Positions 9,976-20,836 of a stretch of DNA of 64,000 nt are shown in pieces (the first letter of the stretch is position 1; the number at the start of each line of letters is the position of its first letter). The translations under genes were made by a program, and so were the position numbers. The notes under the pieces are model-generated. The model did no database searches. It was given only the letters and a program-made list of their open reading frames with translations, and was not told the DNA's origin. Origin of the DNA: Podocnemis expansa. Lineage: Eukaryota > Chordata > Testudines > Podocnemididae. The stretch lies in the NCBI GenBank assembly GCA_007922195.1, contig ML681996.1, positions 18,056,135 to 18,120,134 of the forward strand. Reading direction: 5' to 3'.

Positions 9976-11496
9976 ATAGTGTGCAGGCACTTTACCTTCA
10001 AACATTTTTTTTTTTTTTTTGGCAACAGAAATGACTTCACAAATCCTAATAAGCAGGGAGGAAAGGAGAAGAAAGCAACATTCCCATCTAGGACGGTATG
10101 TGGGAAGGGAAGATAGTATGCTTCTAGTTACAATTCTCACACAACTTCTGGGAAGACAGGAGAGAAAAAGGAAGTTATCATAACTTTTACCTAGAATCTC
10201 ATTTATGGGACAGCAAGGCTTGACTATTCTGTGACCCAATTGCTATAGCAACTATCACTCAGGTCAGGTGTTCAACTTAACTGTTTCCTACAGGTGAAAG
10301 ATCAAGCTACAAAACATCAATCTCACTTCATGACTGTGATAGGTCAGACTGCCAGAACCTCTGGACAAGTAGATTGTAACTGGCAATTAGGTGAGATTTG
10401 TTTTTGTATTAGAAGTGGTGAGAAAAATAGCTTTGTTTATAATATGCATTCAATATGTTTGGCTAATAAGTACATGTGATAGATACACAGCTGTGTAAGG
10501 TTATTTTAGTGGGAAAAGTTTCTGTGGATTCAGAGAACCCTGAGCCCAAGAGGGAAGGGGTAATGGCAGGTACTTAAACTGACCAGGTCACCCTCCTGAC
10601 CTTCAGTAGGATAACACTGGGATGCCCTAAACTGTACAGAAAGCAAACAGGTAAAGAACTGATTACATAAAGAACTTCTGAGCAATTATTTTGTAGGGTT
10701 AAAAAATGCTTATTAAATTTCTAGTTTACTAACCAGCTTATTGCTCCTCTTTCTGTCTTCATAGCTCTGCTAATGATTGTGAATGCCCATAAATGTTTGT
10801 CATAACGGAATAATCAGTGCACTGTTAATAGACTTTTTTTTTTAACTTTTGCTCTATGTGAGCTTCCTTCCATGTCCAAACAAATTGGATTTCATACTTT
10901 TTTGTTTGTTTGTTTGTTTTGACATTGTTACAATTTATCAAGAGCTTCTCATATGATGTCATTAGTTACTACCAATTATTTTAAATGAAGGATATAGATG
11001 TGATACTATAATATAACTTATATATTAATGTTCTGTGGAGGAAGCAATGTCCACCTCCCCCAGTATGTTTAATAGGAATATAATACTTATAACAGTAGCC
11101 AATTTTCAATTTTCTTGGTGCAAAGAAAATTCCACTTAACAGACTACAGAGATTGGTTCAATATGACTAATTAATTGATTCACTTCAACTGATAAAGCAA
11201 AACATCAAATGGCTTAAGATGATCCTTTCTTTCTTTAAAAAAAAAAGGTTCCTAAAGAGTGTTTGTAACAATGGGAAAGTGATAAACCAAATAACGAAGC
11301 AGAACACTGCTTTGTATCCTCTCTTGTCATAAGACTTGGAAATCTATGTTAAATTTGAGTAAATTATGCTGACTCATTGTGAGAGTTGTAGTTAACTTCA
11401 CCAGGTTATAAAATAAACAGGTAAAACCTTCTGGCCCAAAGGAGAATCAGATAGGAACATCCTGTAGGAAACCCGAGGAATAGCCTGGCTTAGGGG
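9976..11496. other. Unassigned AT-rich stretch
   Basis: It starts with a 17-T run near 10005-10020. I recognise no transposon. The candidate exon at 10294-10390 is listed separately. A short (TTTG)n run lies near 10907-10919. Confidence 0.35.
10294..10390 (+). other. Candidate exon (hypothetical)
   Basis: Acceptor AACTGTTTCCTACAG and donor TTAG|GTGAGA bracket 97 bases. Only phase 0 is open, encoding 32 residues (VKDQATKHQSHFMTVIGQTA, then a segment ending DCNWQL) with one base over. Phase 0 matches the end of the 8133 candidate, and the leftover base matches the start of the candidate at 13694. The peptide is not recognised. This is the cleanest single exon-like segment in the window. Confidence 0.33.
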
Positions 11497-11852
11497 CAGG
11501 AGCATCGCTGCACCGGGGAAGGACCCGGGGCACTGGCCCAGGCCAGGCCCCTTGGCTGCAGGCCACACACCTGCAAGGGGACAGGGCCGGGACCGGCAGT
11601 CATGGCTGCAGGGGCACCTGGCCTTGGGGAAGCAGCCGCCACTGCTGCAGGTGGCTTGGCCCCGGATCCCCGGCCAGGGATGGGGCCGCCCGGTCTTGGG
11701 GTAGAGAACGCCGCTGCCATAGCTAGCTGGGCCTCGGATCTCCAGCCTGATCCGGCTGGAGACTGGGAGAAGCGGGGCCCCAAAGGACCTGGGGCACTGG
11801 CACCGGGATTTGGGGCACGGGCCTCATGTGCCCAGTGCCAGCGATGCCCCTG
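11497..11852. mobile_element. GC-rich hAT MITE with perfect 8-bp TSD
   Basis: Ends CAGGAGCATCGCTG and CAGCGATGCCCCTG form terminal inverted repeats. Both sides carry the identical octamer CTTAGGGG (11489-11496 and 11853-11860), the hallmark of hAT insertion. The 356-bp interior is about 70 percent GC, far above its flanks, and open on both strands only because of base composition. No transposase is encoded. Confidence 0.88.
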
Positions 11853-12184
11853 CTTAGGGGAAAAATGTTAGGCTGGGGGTGTATGATTTCTTTAGTGAAG
11901 CTGCCAATGAGGTCAAACCTCAAGAATAAGTTTGACTACATACATACAGGCAGGCATCTGCACTTCCGGATGTGTATGATTATAAATGCATTTTCATACC
12001 ATACCACACTTCTACCACCCACTCTCCCTCCTCCACCACATCTGAAGCCTTGAAGAATATTCATGAGGCCAGGAAGCTAGCATGCATGTGGGGTATGGTA
12101 TGTACAGTACACACCTTCTTTGTGGCATGGCCTGTGCCTGTAGTATAATGTAATGCAGACAGGTGTTCTCAAAGGCTCCAAGTC
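11853..12184. other. Unassigned stretch
   Basis: Nothing recognised between the hAT element's duplication and the PLE. Several TATG/CATG-rich short palindromes occur around 12080-12110. Confidence 0.3.
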
Positions 12185-12193
12185 AGTGGCACT

Positions 12194-12481
12194 GTGATGG
12201 TCACCCGCATGGTCCCACAATATGCCAACATCTTTATGGGCAACTTAGAACAACGTTTCCTCAAGATTCATCCCAAAACACCTCTTCTTTACCTGCGCTA
12301 CATTGATGACATCTTCCTCATCTGCATCCATGGCAGGGATGCTCTTGAAGATTTTCACAGAGATTTCCACAATTTGCACTCCACAATCAAATTGAGCCTG
12401 GAACACTCCACACAGGAGATTCACTTTCTTGACACTACAGTACAAATCAGGGATAGACACATCAACACCACCCTGTACTGA
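12194..12481 (+). pseudogene. PLE reverse transcriptase fragment with YIDD box
   Basis: The open segment carries the RT motif C box (YIDD), where the two aspartates bind catalytic metal. The residues before it (MVPQYANIFMGNLEQRFL) match the motif B region of PLE reverse transcriptases, which accept a nicked DNA end as primer. The reading frame ends at a TGA at 12479 but homology continues in the same frame (HPSSFHLKHTTRSVVYSQA), so the stop is a lesion and not the protein end. Confidence 0.85.
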
Positions 12482-12677
12482 AAACCTACTGATCAGTATA
12501 GTTACCTACATCCTTCGAGCTTCCATCTTAAACACACCACACGATCCGTTGTCTACAGCCAAGCCATAAGATATAACCACATTTGCTCTGATCCTTCAGA
12601 CAGAGACAGACATCTTGAGGATCTCTATGAAGCATTCTTAAAACTACAGTACCCACCTGGGGAAGTAAGAAAACAAA

Positions 12678-13121
12678 TTGACAGAGCTAGATGGGTACCC
12701 CAAAGTCATCTACTACAGGAGAGGCCCAGGAAAGAAACCACTAGTCACCACATACAACCCCCAAGTCAGACCTCTGCAACAGATCATTAAGGACCTACAG
12801 CCTATTCTAAAAGATGACCCCTCACTCTCTCAAGCCTTAGGAGACAGGCCTCTCCTTGCCTACAGACAGCCACCCAATCTTAAACAGATACTCACCAGCA
12901 GCTACAGATCTAACAACAGAAACATTGAAGCAGGCACACACCCCTGCAACAAACCACGCTGCCAAGTCTGCCTACACATCTGCACAATAGATACCATCAT
13001 AGGTCCTAATCAAGCCTGCTACTCCATCAAAGGCTCATTTACCTGCTCATCTACTAATGTGATCTATGCCATCAAGTGCCAGAAATGCCCCAACACCTTA
13101 TACATTGGACAAACAGGATGA
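12678..13121 (+). pseudogene. PLE linker and GIY-YIG endonuclease fragment
   Basis: The 147-codon segment continues the PLE polyprotein in a shifted frame. Its C-terminal third holds the GIY-YIG signature as VIYAI...LYIGQTG with the spaced CxxC pairs (PCNKPRCQVC and CQKC) typical of the linker region in PLEs. The domain cuts DNA to start target-primed reverse transcription. The frame closes at 13119, yet RKRINEH follows directly after the stop, showing the original protein was longer. Confidence 0.85.
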
Positions 13122-13693
13122 TCCCTCCGCAAAAGAATAAATGAACATAGAACTAATATCAGAAATAAGAAAACAAAAAACAAACAAACAAACAAAAAAA
13201 AAAGAACCCCCCCCCAAAATACAGTTGCTGAGCACTTCCATCTTTCTAATCACTCGAAAAATGGATTTGTTAACAACCATCATCAGAGATGTGACTGGGA
13301 CATCACATCTTCAAAGAGAAACAGCTGAACTGGAATTAATATGCAAATTAAATTCTGTGAAAGCAGGATTGAATCAAGACTATGGGTTCTTTTCCCCATT
13401 ACAGAAGGTAATTTGACTTCAGGCTTCCCAGAGTTTGAACCTGAAAACTGCTCTGATTTGCTGTTACCGTATGACCTGATCCTGTGTTTTACACCCCCTT
13501 GCATTTATTTTCATTCCATTCTGTAAGATCCCCCATCTTCGAAGCATCTGACGAAGTGGGATTTTCTCCCACAAAAGCTCATGCAAAAAATAAAATCTGT
13601 TAGTCTTAAAGTGCCACACAACTCCTTGTTGTTTTTTCACTAGACTAACACAGCTATCCCTTTGGAAATTGGTAATACAGAGCCTGAATTCAG

Positions 13694-13922
13694 TTATGAC
13701 TCCCTCTTTAACACCATTCAGCTCATCATATGATGAAATGAGTGGTAAAGCAAAGAGGGATCAGGGAGCTAAGACAAAAATCCTAGAGAAAGCTCCAGGA
13801 GACCCAGGGAAAAAGGAGAATACTATACTGCAGCCCTACCCTGTCCATTCGGTTAAGGAAGCCCGTCCTGAGAACCCTGAGGAGGATCCCAAATTGCAGC
13901 AAAAAAGCAGACACAGAGGCTG
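13694..13922 (+). other. Candidate exon, K/E/P-rich (hypothetical)
   Basis: The donor (GGCTG|GTAAGTAA) is strong; the acceptor (GCCTGAATTCAG) is weak because a PLE tail ends only about 35 bases upstream. Joined in phase to the candidate at 10294, it is open for 76 codons (MTPSLTPFSSSYDEM, then a Lys/Glu/Pro-rich part with KTKILEKAPGDPGKKENT). It leaves two bases over. An excellent acceptor at 14554 (CTTCTTCCTCCTTCTCCTTCAG) follows, but its long open frame (TTQDAAEAMNHSQEKHDK) is out of phase with this donor. Composition looks like a disordered protein segment. Confidence 0.28.
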
Positions 13923-14666
13923 GTAAGTAACAAGGAGACTGGTAACATTACCTCTGAAGGAACTGAACTACACGCTAACCAGCCCCTTGATGCAGTCTAA
14001 GAAGTGTAACATTTTAAGAACAACACAAAAGAGTTCTTACCTTTTTTACACTCGGATCCTTCCTTTCAGGCTGAAAAAGTAGTCTGAAGGGAAGATGCTA
14101 TAACACTTGTATTCTTAGGGCATGCAAAAAAGTATCAATATTGTGGATTTAAACAGAACAGTTACATTGTGTGAATGGATTTCTCAGATTCCTTCAACAG
14201 AGAAATGAAATATATAGTGTTAGACTTACCTTTGACTTGCCAGCAAGGAGGACAGGAGCAGAACTATAGAGATAGAAGAGAAAGATGGTGAAGAACCTTG
14301 GAAGAAAAGATTGTTGGCATAGACAGGAGGAGTCCTTGAGTCTGACTTTTCAGGGCAAGAGAGGACAGGTCTCTGACAGGATAAGGCATTTTCACAAATG
14401 GAGAGAATGGACAGGGAATGGATGTGTGCACAGAGGGAAGTCCAACTGGTGGAAAAATGCTTGTAGGGCCTGTCCACCAACATGTCCATTACATTTCCAT
14501 GGAAATAGGCACCATTTCTTCTGTCTTTGACTCTTCTTCCTCCTTCTCCTTCAGCTACTACCCAGGATGCTGCTGAAGCAATGAATCACAGTCAAGAGAA
14601 GCATGATAAATGCTTGGAACAACATCCTATGCAGGAACCCAGAAACCTTGTCATAGGAACACCTAA
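13923..14666. other. Unassigned stretch
   Basis: No repeat was recognised. The pyrimidine-rich acceptor near 14535-14554 and the open segment after it are described with the candidate at 13694. Confidence 0.3.
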
Positions 14667-15046
14667 GAGCATACACTAGCAAAGTAGTTCAAATTAAGGA
14701 GCCTTAATTCAAACTAATTTGAACACTGTCTAGATGAGGCTTCTCCTAGTTCAAACTAAAAAAAAAATTAACTAACTGCTTAGTTTGAACTTATTTGCAT
14801 ATTTAGTTCAAACTAGCCCAATGTAGACATGCTAGTTAGAACTAAATAAATTCAAACTAGTGGTTAGTTTGCACAAGTATGTTATTTTTAGTTCAAAGTA
14901 ACAAAGCATGGCTAGTTTGAACTAAGAACTCAGTTCAAACCGGAAAAAAAAAAAACCAAAAAAACCATGGTTAGTTCAAACTAACTTCTAACTACTTGGT
15001 TCAGACTAAGCATGTCCAAACTAAGGTTTTAGGTGTAGACATGCCC
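14667..15046. mobile_element. Harbinger-type MITE, degraded ends
   Basis: The interior is the same palindromic (TTAGTTTGAACTAA-like) sequence as the other members, and the right end (GTGTAGACATGCC) matches their inverted termini. The left end is partly deleted (GAGCATACACTAGC) and no clean 3-bp duplication is visible. Family assignment is secure; edges are approximate. Confidence 0.7.
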
Positions 15047-16130
15047 ACAGGGAATGATAAGCCTGCTCCAGTTCCTGTAGCCTTGTCTGTGTTTGGCCAC
15101 TGCACCCCATACATTACACATCCTTTGCAGTTTCTTATCCCACCACTTTCTCAATGGCATTTGCAGTTATTTCCAGTTACTCGTCCTGCCACTTCCCAGG
15201 GGCAAGTAGAAGGGATGAGCAGGAGTAGGAGAGGGAAGGACCCCTGTCTTCCCACTACTCTGGATCCCAGTCCAGGGACCCTGCAGTTTGCAGCCTTCTT
15301 CTTTGCCTGAAACTTCCTTCTCTGATTCTGTCTCCATGAACCATTTTCCTCAGCTCTCTCAGCCTGCTACCACCCACGCCCAGCATAACACTATCTCAAC
15401 CTGCAAAAAGACACAGCCTTCCCTCTTTGAGCTCTAGGCAGTGACTGCTTTGTGCTACAGCTCCTTTTATATATGCCTGATGGCCTTTGACTATTTGTCC
15501 CAGCCTCTCTCTCACTGGCTGCCTCTCAAGAGCTGTTATTGACCCCTTAAGTCCCAGAGTGGGTCAGATCCCCATCACTGAGAGTTTCATTTTTATTTAT
15601 TTATTTATTTTCATCATTTGTTCCTGTCCCAAACCATTTCATCTCTATGTCCAGTGCTAAAGAAAAGTTACCGGTACTTTTCATTTTCTGTTTTTTTCAC
15701 CATGTTTTCTTAATATAATCAGTGTAATACTTTGCAGAAGTTTGAGGGTATCAGGAGTCACAGCATAGGATGGGCATGTCTGTGCATGGAAATTCAGTTC
15801 CATCCCTTGCACAAACGTTGCTCCCTCTACTCCCATCCCAGCCAAGAATTTACAAATATTGTTTTAAAAGAGCAAATGGGTTCATGAAAATGAAACAAAC
15901 TGAAATTGTTGCAAACTGTTGTTATTCCAAGCAACACAATGAAAATTGCAGGAAAAATTTACTGAACCATCTTTATCATTTTGTTCATGACCTCACTGAC
16001 AATAAAGCCAAAGGAAACAAAAGTAAAATTACAGGGCAGACGTGACACTGAAAAGGCCTTGTTGTGGGGTAAGCTCACCTTGTCACTCCCGCAAGTCAAT
16101 GGGGCATGGGTGAAATGGGCATCTCCACAG
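15047..16130. other. Unassigned stretch
   Basis: The part 15060-15580 is C/T-rich with a TTTTATATATGCC motif near 15470 and could be an LTR fragment, but no pair or TG...CA edges were found. A short (TTTA)n run lies at 15590-15610. The rest shows nothing recognisable. Confidence 0.25.
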
Positions 16131-16139
16131 CTTTGATTA

Positions 16140-16875
16140 GTTCTCTGAACTTCCTCTGGGTGACTATATTCCTAGAATGTAGCCTCATGGCCAGCATCAA
16201 TGTGTGGCCCTGGGGTCAGGGCAGTATGGCCTTCCAGCAAGCCTCAGTTAGCAGCCCTGGGGTCAGGGCAGTGCCACTCACTGCCAATGTCAATTGCAGG
16301 GGGAGGCTTCCTCTAAGGGGCACGGTGCCCACATAGCAGACTCAGGCCCTTCTGGTTCACTGAGCCTGCCTATCAGTGCCAAGGAATGACACCAAGTCAG
16401 CAGGGGACTAGTTTGAAAAAGCTTGAATCTCTTCCTACCCCTGTTTACCTTTTAGGCCCCTGGGCTACTTCCTACCCTGGTCATAATTGAGGTCCTCCCT
16501 TGCGGGTCTCAGCTTTCCACGCTCACAGTGGCTACTGTTTGCTCCTCCTGGGGGTCCTGCATCCTTCCTCCACACTGGTCAGTCCTGAGATGCTGAGCTG
16601 CCTTCTTTTATACCTGGCAGCATTCTGAGAAAGCCCAATAGGGCTTAAGGGGTGGGACTTCAGCCGCTCATAGACTGTGCTGGGCTTCTTTAGTATGGGG
16701 TATGTCCACCCTATCACAGGCCTTTGATGGGGTGGATGTATCCCATACTAAAGAAGCCCAGCACTACCCTGACCCCGGGGCTTCTAACTGACGCTTGCTG
16801 GAGGGCTGCACTGCCCTGATCCAAGGGCCAGTCATTGATGCTGGCCATGCAGGGAACCAGAAAGTTACCTAGCAC
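16140..16875. repeat. Long inverted repeat with central hairpin
   Basis: The block 16185-16262 (GGCCAGCATCAATG, then GTCAGGGCAGT, then GGGGTCAGGGCAGTG) returns inverted at 16781-16853. Between them, 16677-16716 and 16725-16764 are 40-nt arms differing at four sites, all transitions, around an 8-nt loop. Both strands can encode the same short peptide pattern (MASIN.WP...GS.A.QQASV.SPGVR), so the arms come from one ancestral sequence copied in opposite orientation. Class unknown; it adjoins the Harbinger relic. Confidence 0.6.
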
Positions 16876-17189
16876 ATTGCCACACACTCTTTCACCATTC
16901 CAACCAAAGTCACCTCTTGCAACCTGTGGAACACTTGTACACAGCACTTAATAGATGCTGAGAACATCAGTGTCAGAGAATATTTGAAGAAGTGAAATGA
17001 GAATCCCTTTTAAATATCTTATGGAACATATTGTTATTACTTAAACAGTACTTAAGTATTCCCCATAAACAGAGTCATTGACCTATAACAAACACATTGA
17101 TCAATGCTGTTCTTAAAGAACTTTAAAATTTCCTCAGTACAAAACCATGGCTCAAGGTTTTAACCTTAAGGAAGTGTCACAATTTTTCT

Positions 17190-18440
17190 GTCCTTAATTA
17201 GCACATTAACACTTGCTGTAGGGGAGTACAACCCAATGAGGTATCACACAAAAGAAGCATGTGGCAATGTGCTATCGAACTGTTAAAACGACACCATATT
17301 TTCACAATAATAGCTCTTAGCATAGTCCTAGGTAACTTTCTGGTTCCCTGCAGTTCCATTATGTATGAGCACAGAGCATCATGCATTTCCCTAGCCAGCT
17401 GGGAGCCAAGAGCTTTGTTTACATGGGTAGGAATCTAGCAGCTTATGCACACTTTGAAAAACAGATTGATTTTGTGCCCACTTACTGTAGAAATATTCCT
17501 CTTTGTCCTCACACAGTTGCACACTATAATACAGCACACTATAATAATCCTAATCTCATTGGCCACGTTGGTATTCAGATGGGTCCACAGGCAATACCAA
17601 GTGGCTTTAAGCCACCCAAAAGTGCATTCCATTACCATTCTGCAACTATTTAATCAATAGTTGAATTCCCTTTTTACTGGGTTAGCAATGTTGAAGTAAG
17701 ACTCAATAAGCCATGTAAAGAATAGAGTATATCACCATACCTAAGTGTATCATCTTGGGGGCGGTGGTTCTTCTTCACCCTTTTGATATTACCCTATATC
17801 CTAAATGCTCTGGACTCATGGACTTTTTGTATGTAACCAACATTTGTATTAAAAAAACTGATCCCTATGGTTTACAAAGGCTTGGAAAACCTGTTTAGTA
17901 ACCTTTGGGGTCCACACTGTGCCACTCAGTAGACAAAATATTAGGATGTGTATTCTGTTGATACCCATTACACATCTCAGAAAATCCATCCTCTGAAATC
18001 CAATTTTAATTTCAGGGACTTAGATTGTGGCAGCCACCCAGCAGGTAGATCTTAAGATTGATAGCCAGGCAAAAATGTAAAGACACCACCTCAGTAACTG
18101 ACTTCCCAACCCGAATAGGTCTGCAACTGCAGCTGTCAAGCATTTCCAGCTACTGAATGACATTAACTACCCGCTTTGGTGGTCAGAAAAAAGTTTCTGC
18201 AAACAGATTGGTACTGGAAGGTTGGCGCAAACTGCATCAGACAATTCCATGAAAATCTTCCTCAATGTGATATTCCGCAACCCCTGGTTGTCATCCCAGT
18301 TTTCCATGACTATGTGGTCTAAAACCTCTGTGCTGGTAATTCACACCCAGAAGCAGCAGCCCACCAATGGCAATACTTCATGATACCATCATTCAACACA
18401 TCTGTTCCATGGACTCAAGTAGATTTTCATTTTTCCTCAT
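17190..18440 (-). pseudogene. PIF/Harbinger transposase relic
   Basis: The minus strand reads MECTFGWLKATWYCL near 17590-17635, the conserved VECTFG.LKARWRCL block that ends the DDE nuclease of HARBI1-like transposases, followed by NTNVANEIRIIIVCCIIV..C (usual: D..NVP..V.ACC.LHN.C). Nearer 18090-18150 the helix-turn-helix-like RPIRVGKSVTEVV segment matches the SYR.IG..FGVGKSTV pattern of the N-terminal region. Stops and frameshifts are frequent. Flanking Harbinger termini were not identified. The relic could have been the source of the MITEs with 3-bp TWA-type duplications in this window. Confidence 0.72.
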
Positions 18441-18476
18441 TGTCTCCAGTCTTTGCCACTGGACGTATCACTAGCC

Positions 18477-18860
18477 CAGTGATTCTCCAGCAGGCATATG
18501 CATGCTCCTGGAGGTACACAAAGGTCTCTCGGGGTACATCAACTGCCTAGTTTTACATGACACATAAAAAGTGTAACAAAGTGAGTAAAAACCAAAATTT
18601 CATTAAGAAGTGTCATGTTTATGCTGTTTGGTACACTGAAATGTAAGTACAATATTTATATTCCCAATGATTTATTTTATAATTATATTAGAAAATGCAA
18701 ACAAAAACAGTTGTTCAATGACAGTGTTCTGTGACACTTTTTTAACTGTATGGCTGATTTTGACAGCAAGTAGTTTTTAAATGACATAACACTTGTGGTA
18801 TGCAAGACTGATCAGACTCCTGAAAGGAGTATAGTAGTCTGGAAAGGCTGACAGCCATGG
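18477..18860. mobile_element. hAT MITE, CAGTGGTTCTC-type ends
   Basis: The left end (CAGTGATTCTCCAGC) and inverted right end (CCATGGCTGTCAGCC) are decayed versions of the classic hAT terminus CAGTGGTTCTCAACC. Flanking octamers CACTAGCC and CTGTAGAC match at five of eight places. The interior (GGTACATCAACTGCCTAG, then AATGTAAGTACAATATTTAT) is a repeat I recognise as common in turtles. Confidence 0.75.
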
Positions 18861-19166
18861 CTGTAGACCAGTTTTGTCTGGTATCTGGTACTGCACTGCA
18901 TGAATACTGTTTTTTCATCATGGACTTGCTCCATATCTCCAGTGTAGCTTGGTAGAAGGGAGGAGTGACTGGGAGCAGCTGCAGTCATTTCAGCAACATA
19001 CAGCAAGGCATTTTTTTGGTTTTACCTACCCATGTGAAATACATCTGAAACAAAAAAACTATGGTTAATGTGGGTCAGCTGACTGACAGCTGTGGGGCTA
19101 AAAATGCTGGGTAGCTGTTCAGGCTCTGGCTGGTGTCCTGGCTCTGAGATCCAACTGTTTTGTGGG
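18861..19166. other. Unassigned stretch
   Basis: Nothing recognised; it separates two hAT-type insertions. Confidence 0.3.
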
Positions 19167-20065
19167 CAGAGGTTAAAGTATGATGGAACTCCCTAGAATG
19201 GAATTCTGGGGTCCCCTAAAATAGGGGAACACACTGGAACACTGCATTCCTGAGCCCCCTAAAAATTGAGGAACATGCTGAAATGCAGCGTTCTGGTGCG
19301 TTCCCCTAGGGCCGGCGGGCTGGACCAAGCCTGGAAACACCTCCGCCCACTTCCCAGCACCTGTGAAGGCCCAACCGCTACCTGCTGGGCCCGGGCAGTG
19401 AGCATGTCCAGGACCCAGTCTCGGACCAGTGTCCCCTCTACTGCCCAGCCGCCATGCAGTCTCCCTCCCCCATCCCAACTCCTTGACCTCATCAGCGATG
19501 AAGGTAAGGGGGCTGGGGGGGGGGGCTTGGGGACACGCAGGCAGCCAGTAGCTCAGTGTGGGGGTGGGGGGGAAGTAGGGGCCAGAATGGTGAGCTGAGG
19601 AGGTGTGCAGGTGGTTAGGGGGCTGACAGGGTAGCGTGGGGGAGTGGAGACAGGGTGACTGAAGGGGGCTGGGAAGGTGTGGAGGGGGTGGGGGGCTTAA
19701 GAGGGTGGAGTGACAATGGGAGAGCTGGTGAGTGGGGGGTTAGGAGGGCTGGAGCAGGGACATAGTGGCAGGGTGCTTAGGGAATGGGGTTTGGGGCTGA
19801 GGAGAACATAGAGGAGGGGGTCTGATGGGGAGCAGGTGTTTTGGGGTCAGTATCTCAGGTGGAGGCAGTAGCTGGTATGGGGGCAGGAGTTTGTGGGGGA
19901 GTAGCTGGGGTGGAGGCAAGCATTTGGGGGTCAATAGCTGGAGTGGGCAGCAGACGTTTGAGGACGCAGTAGCTGGGGTGGGTGAAAGAGGGCCTGGATC
20001 TGTGTGAAGGGGGCCCAGAAATTTAGGAGGGTTCTGGGGCCTGCCAAATTATACTTTAATCCCTG
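19167..20065 (-). mobile_element. hAT-type element, family with CAGGGGTTAAAGTA ends
   Basis: Ends CAGAGGTTAAAGTA and TACTTTAATCCCTG are inverted repeats. Flanking octamers TTTGTGGG and CTTGTGGT match at six of eight positions, fitting hAT. It is in the opposite orientation to the copies at 44692 and 58422. The interior is GC-rich with a G-rich minisatellite (about 19850-19985, unit containing GTAGCTGG.GTGG). Open frames inside are compositional. Confidence 0.8.
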
Positions 20066-20836
20066 CTTGTGGTTTTTCATAGCTCAAGCTATAACCCAAA
20101 CTAAAACATCTGCATGCCAATTTTGCAATCTGAGTCCAATCAGTTGACTGACCCAGGCCATCTGTGGCTGTTTAACTGGTGTGTACAAGTGCTATTAGAG
20201 TATCTCCTGTGAGGAACAGGAATCTGGGGTCCTATCCTCAAAACGTTAATGCTAACATCTTTTACTAAAAATGGGCAATATGGATGAGGATATGTATGTG
20301 TACACCCATGCACAGCATACATCTTGGTACAGAGTACACACTCCATCAGTACATGTACATGTAACTGTGTACTCAGATACATGTAGATGTAGCATCAACG
20401 TGTATAGAATATGGGACAGATTATGACATACTAACGTAAAGCATCTTACTTCCAAGAGTTATCCCATTAAATTAAATGACACTACGCATTGAGTAATATT
20501 CTGTTTAGTATTAGTAAAGGTATCAGATTCTGGCATATACATATACCAAGGTAGCAATAGAACCTGCTTCAGTTTTATACTGTGCAGAAGCACAGAATGG
20601 GGGATAAGCAGTGGAGGACTCACATAAATATCTCTTATTCCTACATATCAATATATGCTTAAATGAGCTAAATCCTGTATATCTCATCTGTGCTCTCATG
20701 TTCAATTTTTGTGCTACTAAATGTCAGGGGTGTTACTATTTTAAAAAAAAATTGGGACACAGCTGTACCCAGCGGTGAGGGGGGCAGTGGGCGAGGCTGA
20801 TCACTCATGCAGCCTCTCCATTCCCGGCAGGATGGT
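20066..20836. other. Unassigned stretch
   Basis: It contains several imperfect TACATGTACATGTA-like palindromes near 20345-20385 and a CAGGGGTG word near 20726 that could be a truncated hAT end. Nothing firmer. Confidence 0.3.

Larger units (their letters stand above)
12185..13660 (+). mobile_element. Penelope-like element, best copy (RT tail, GIY-YIG, 3' tail)
   Basis: This is the most complete PLE in the window. In order it shows the RT palm with LRYIDDIFLI (12285-12320), the RT C-terminal block, a linker, a Cys-containing GIY-YIG endonuclease (NVIYAIKCQKC...LYIGQTG, 13050-13120, then RKRINEH), a simple-repeat (CAAA)n/A interruption at 13165-13205, a further in-frame block (EHFHLSNHSKNGF), and a noncoding 3' tail to 13660. 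The tail carries a perfect-looking hairpin, TGGGATTTTCTCCCA, and the TTAGTCTTAAAGTGCCAC block. It is 5' truncated and has a stop at 12479, a frameshift near 12690 and a stop at 13119, so it is inactive. Confidence 0.92.
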
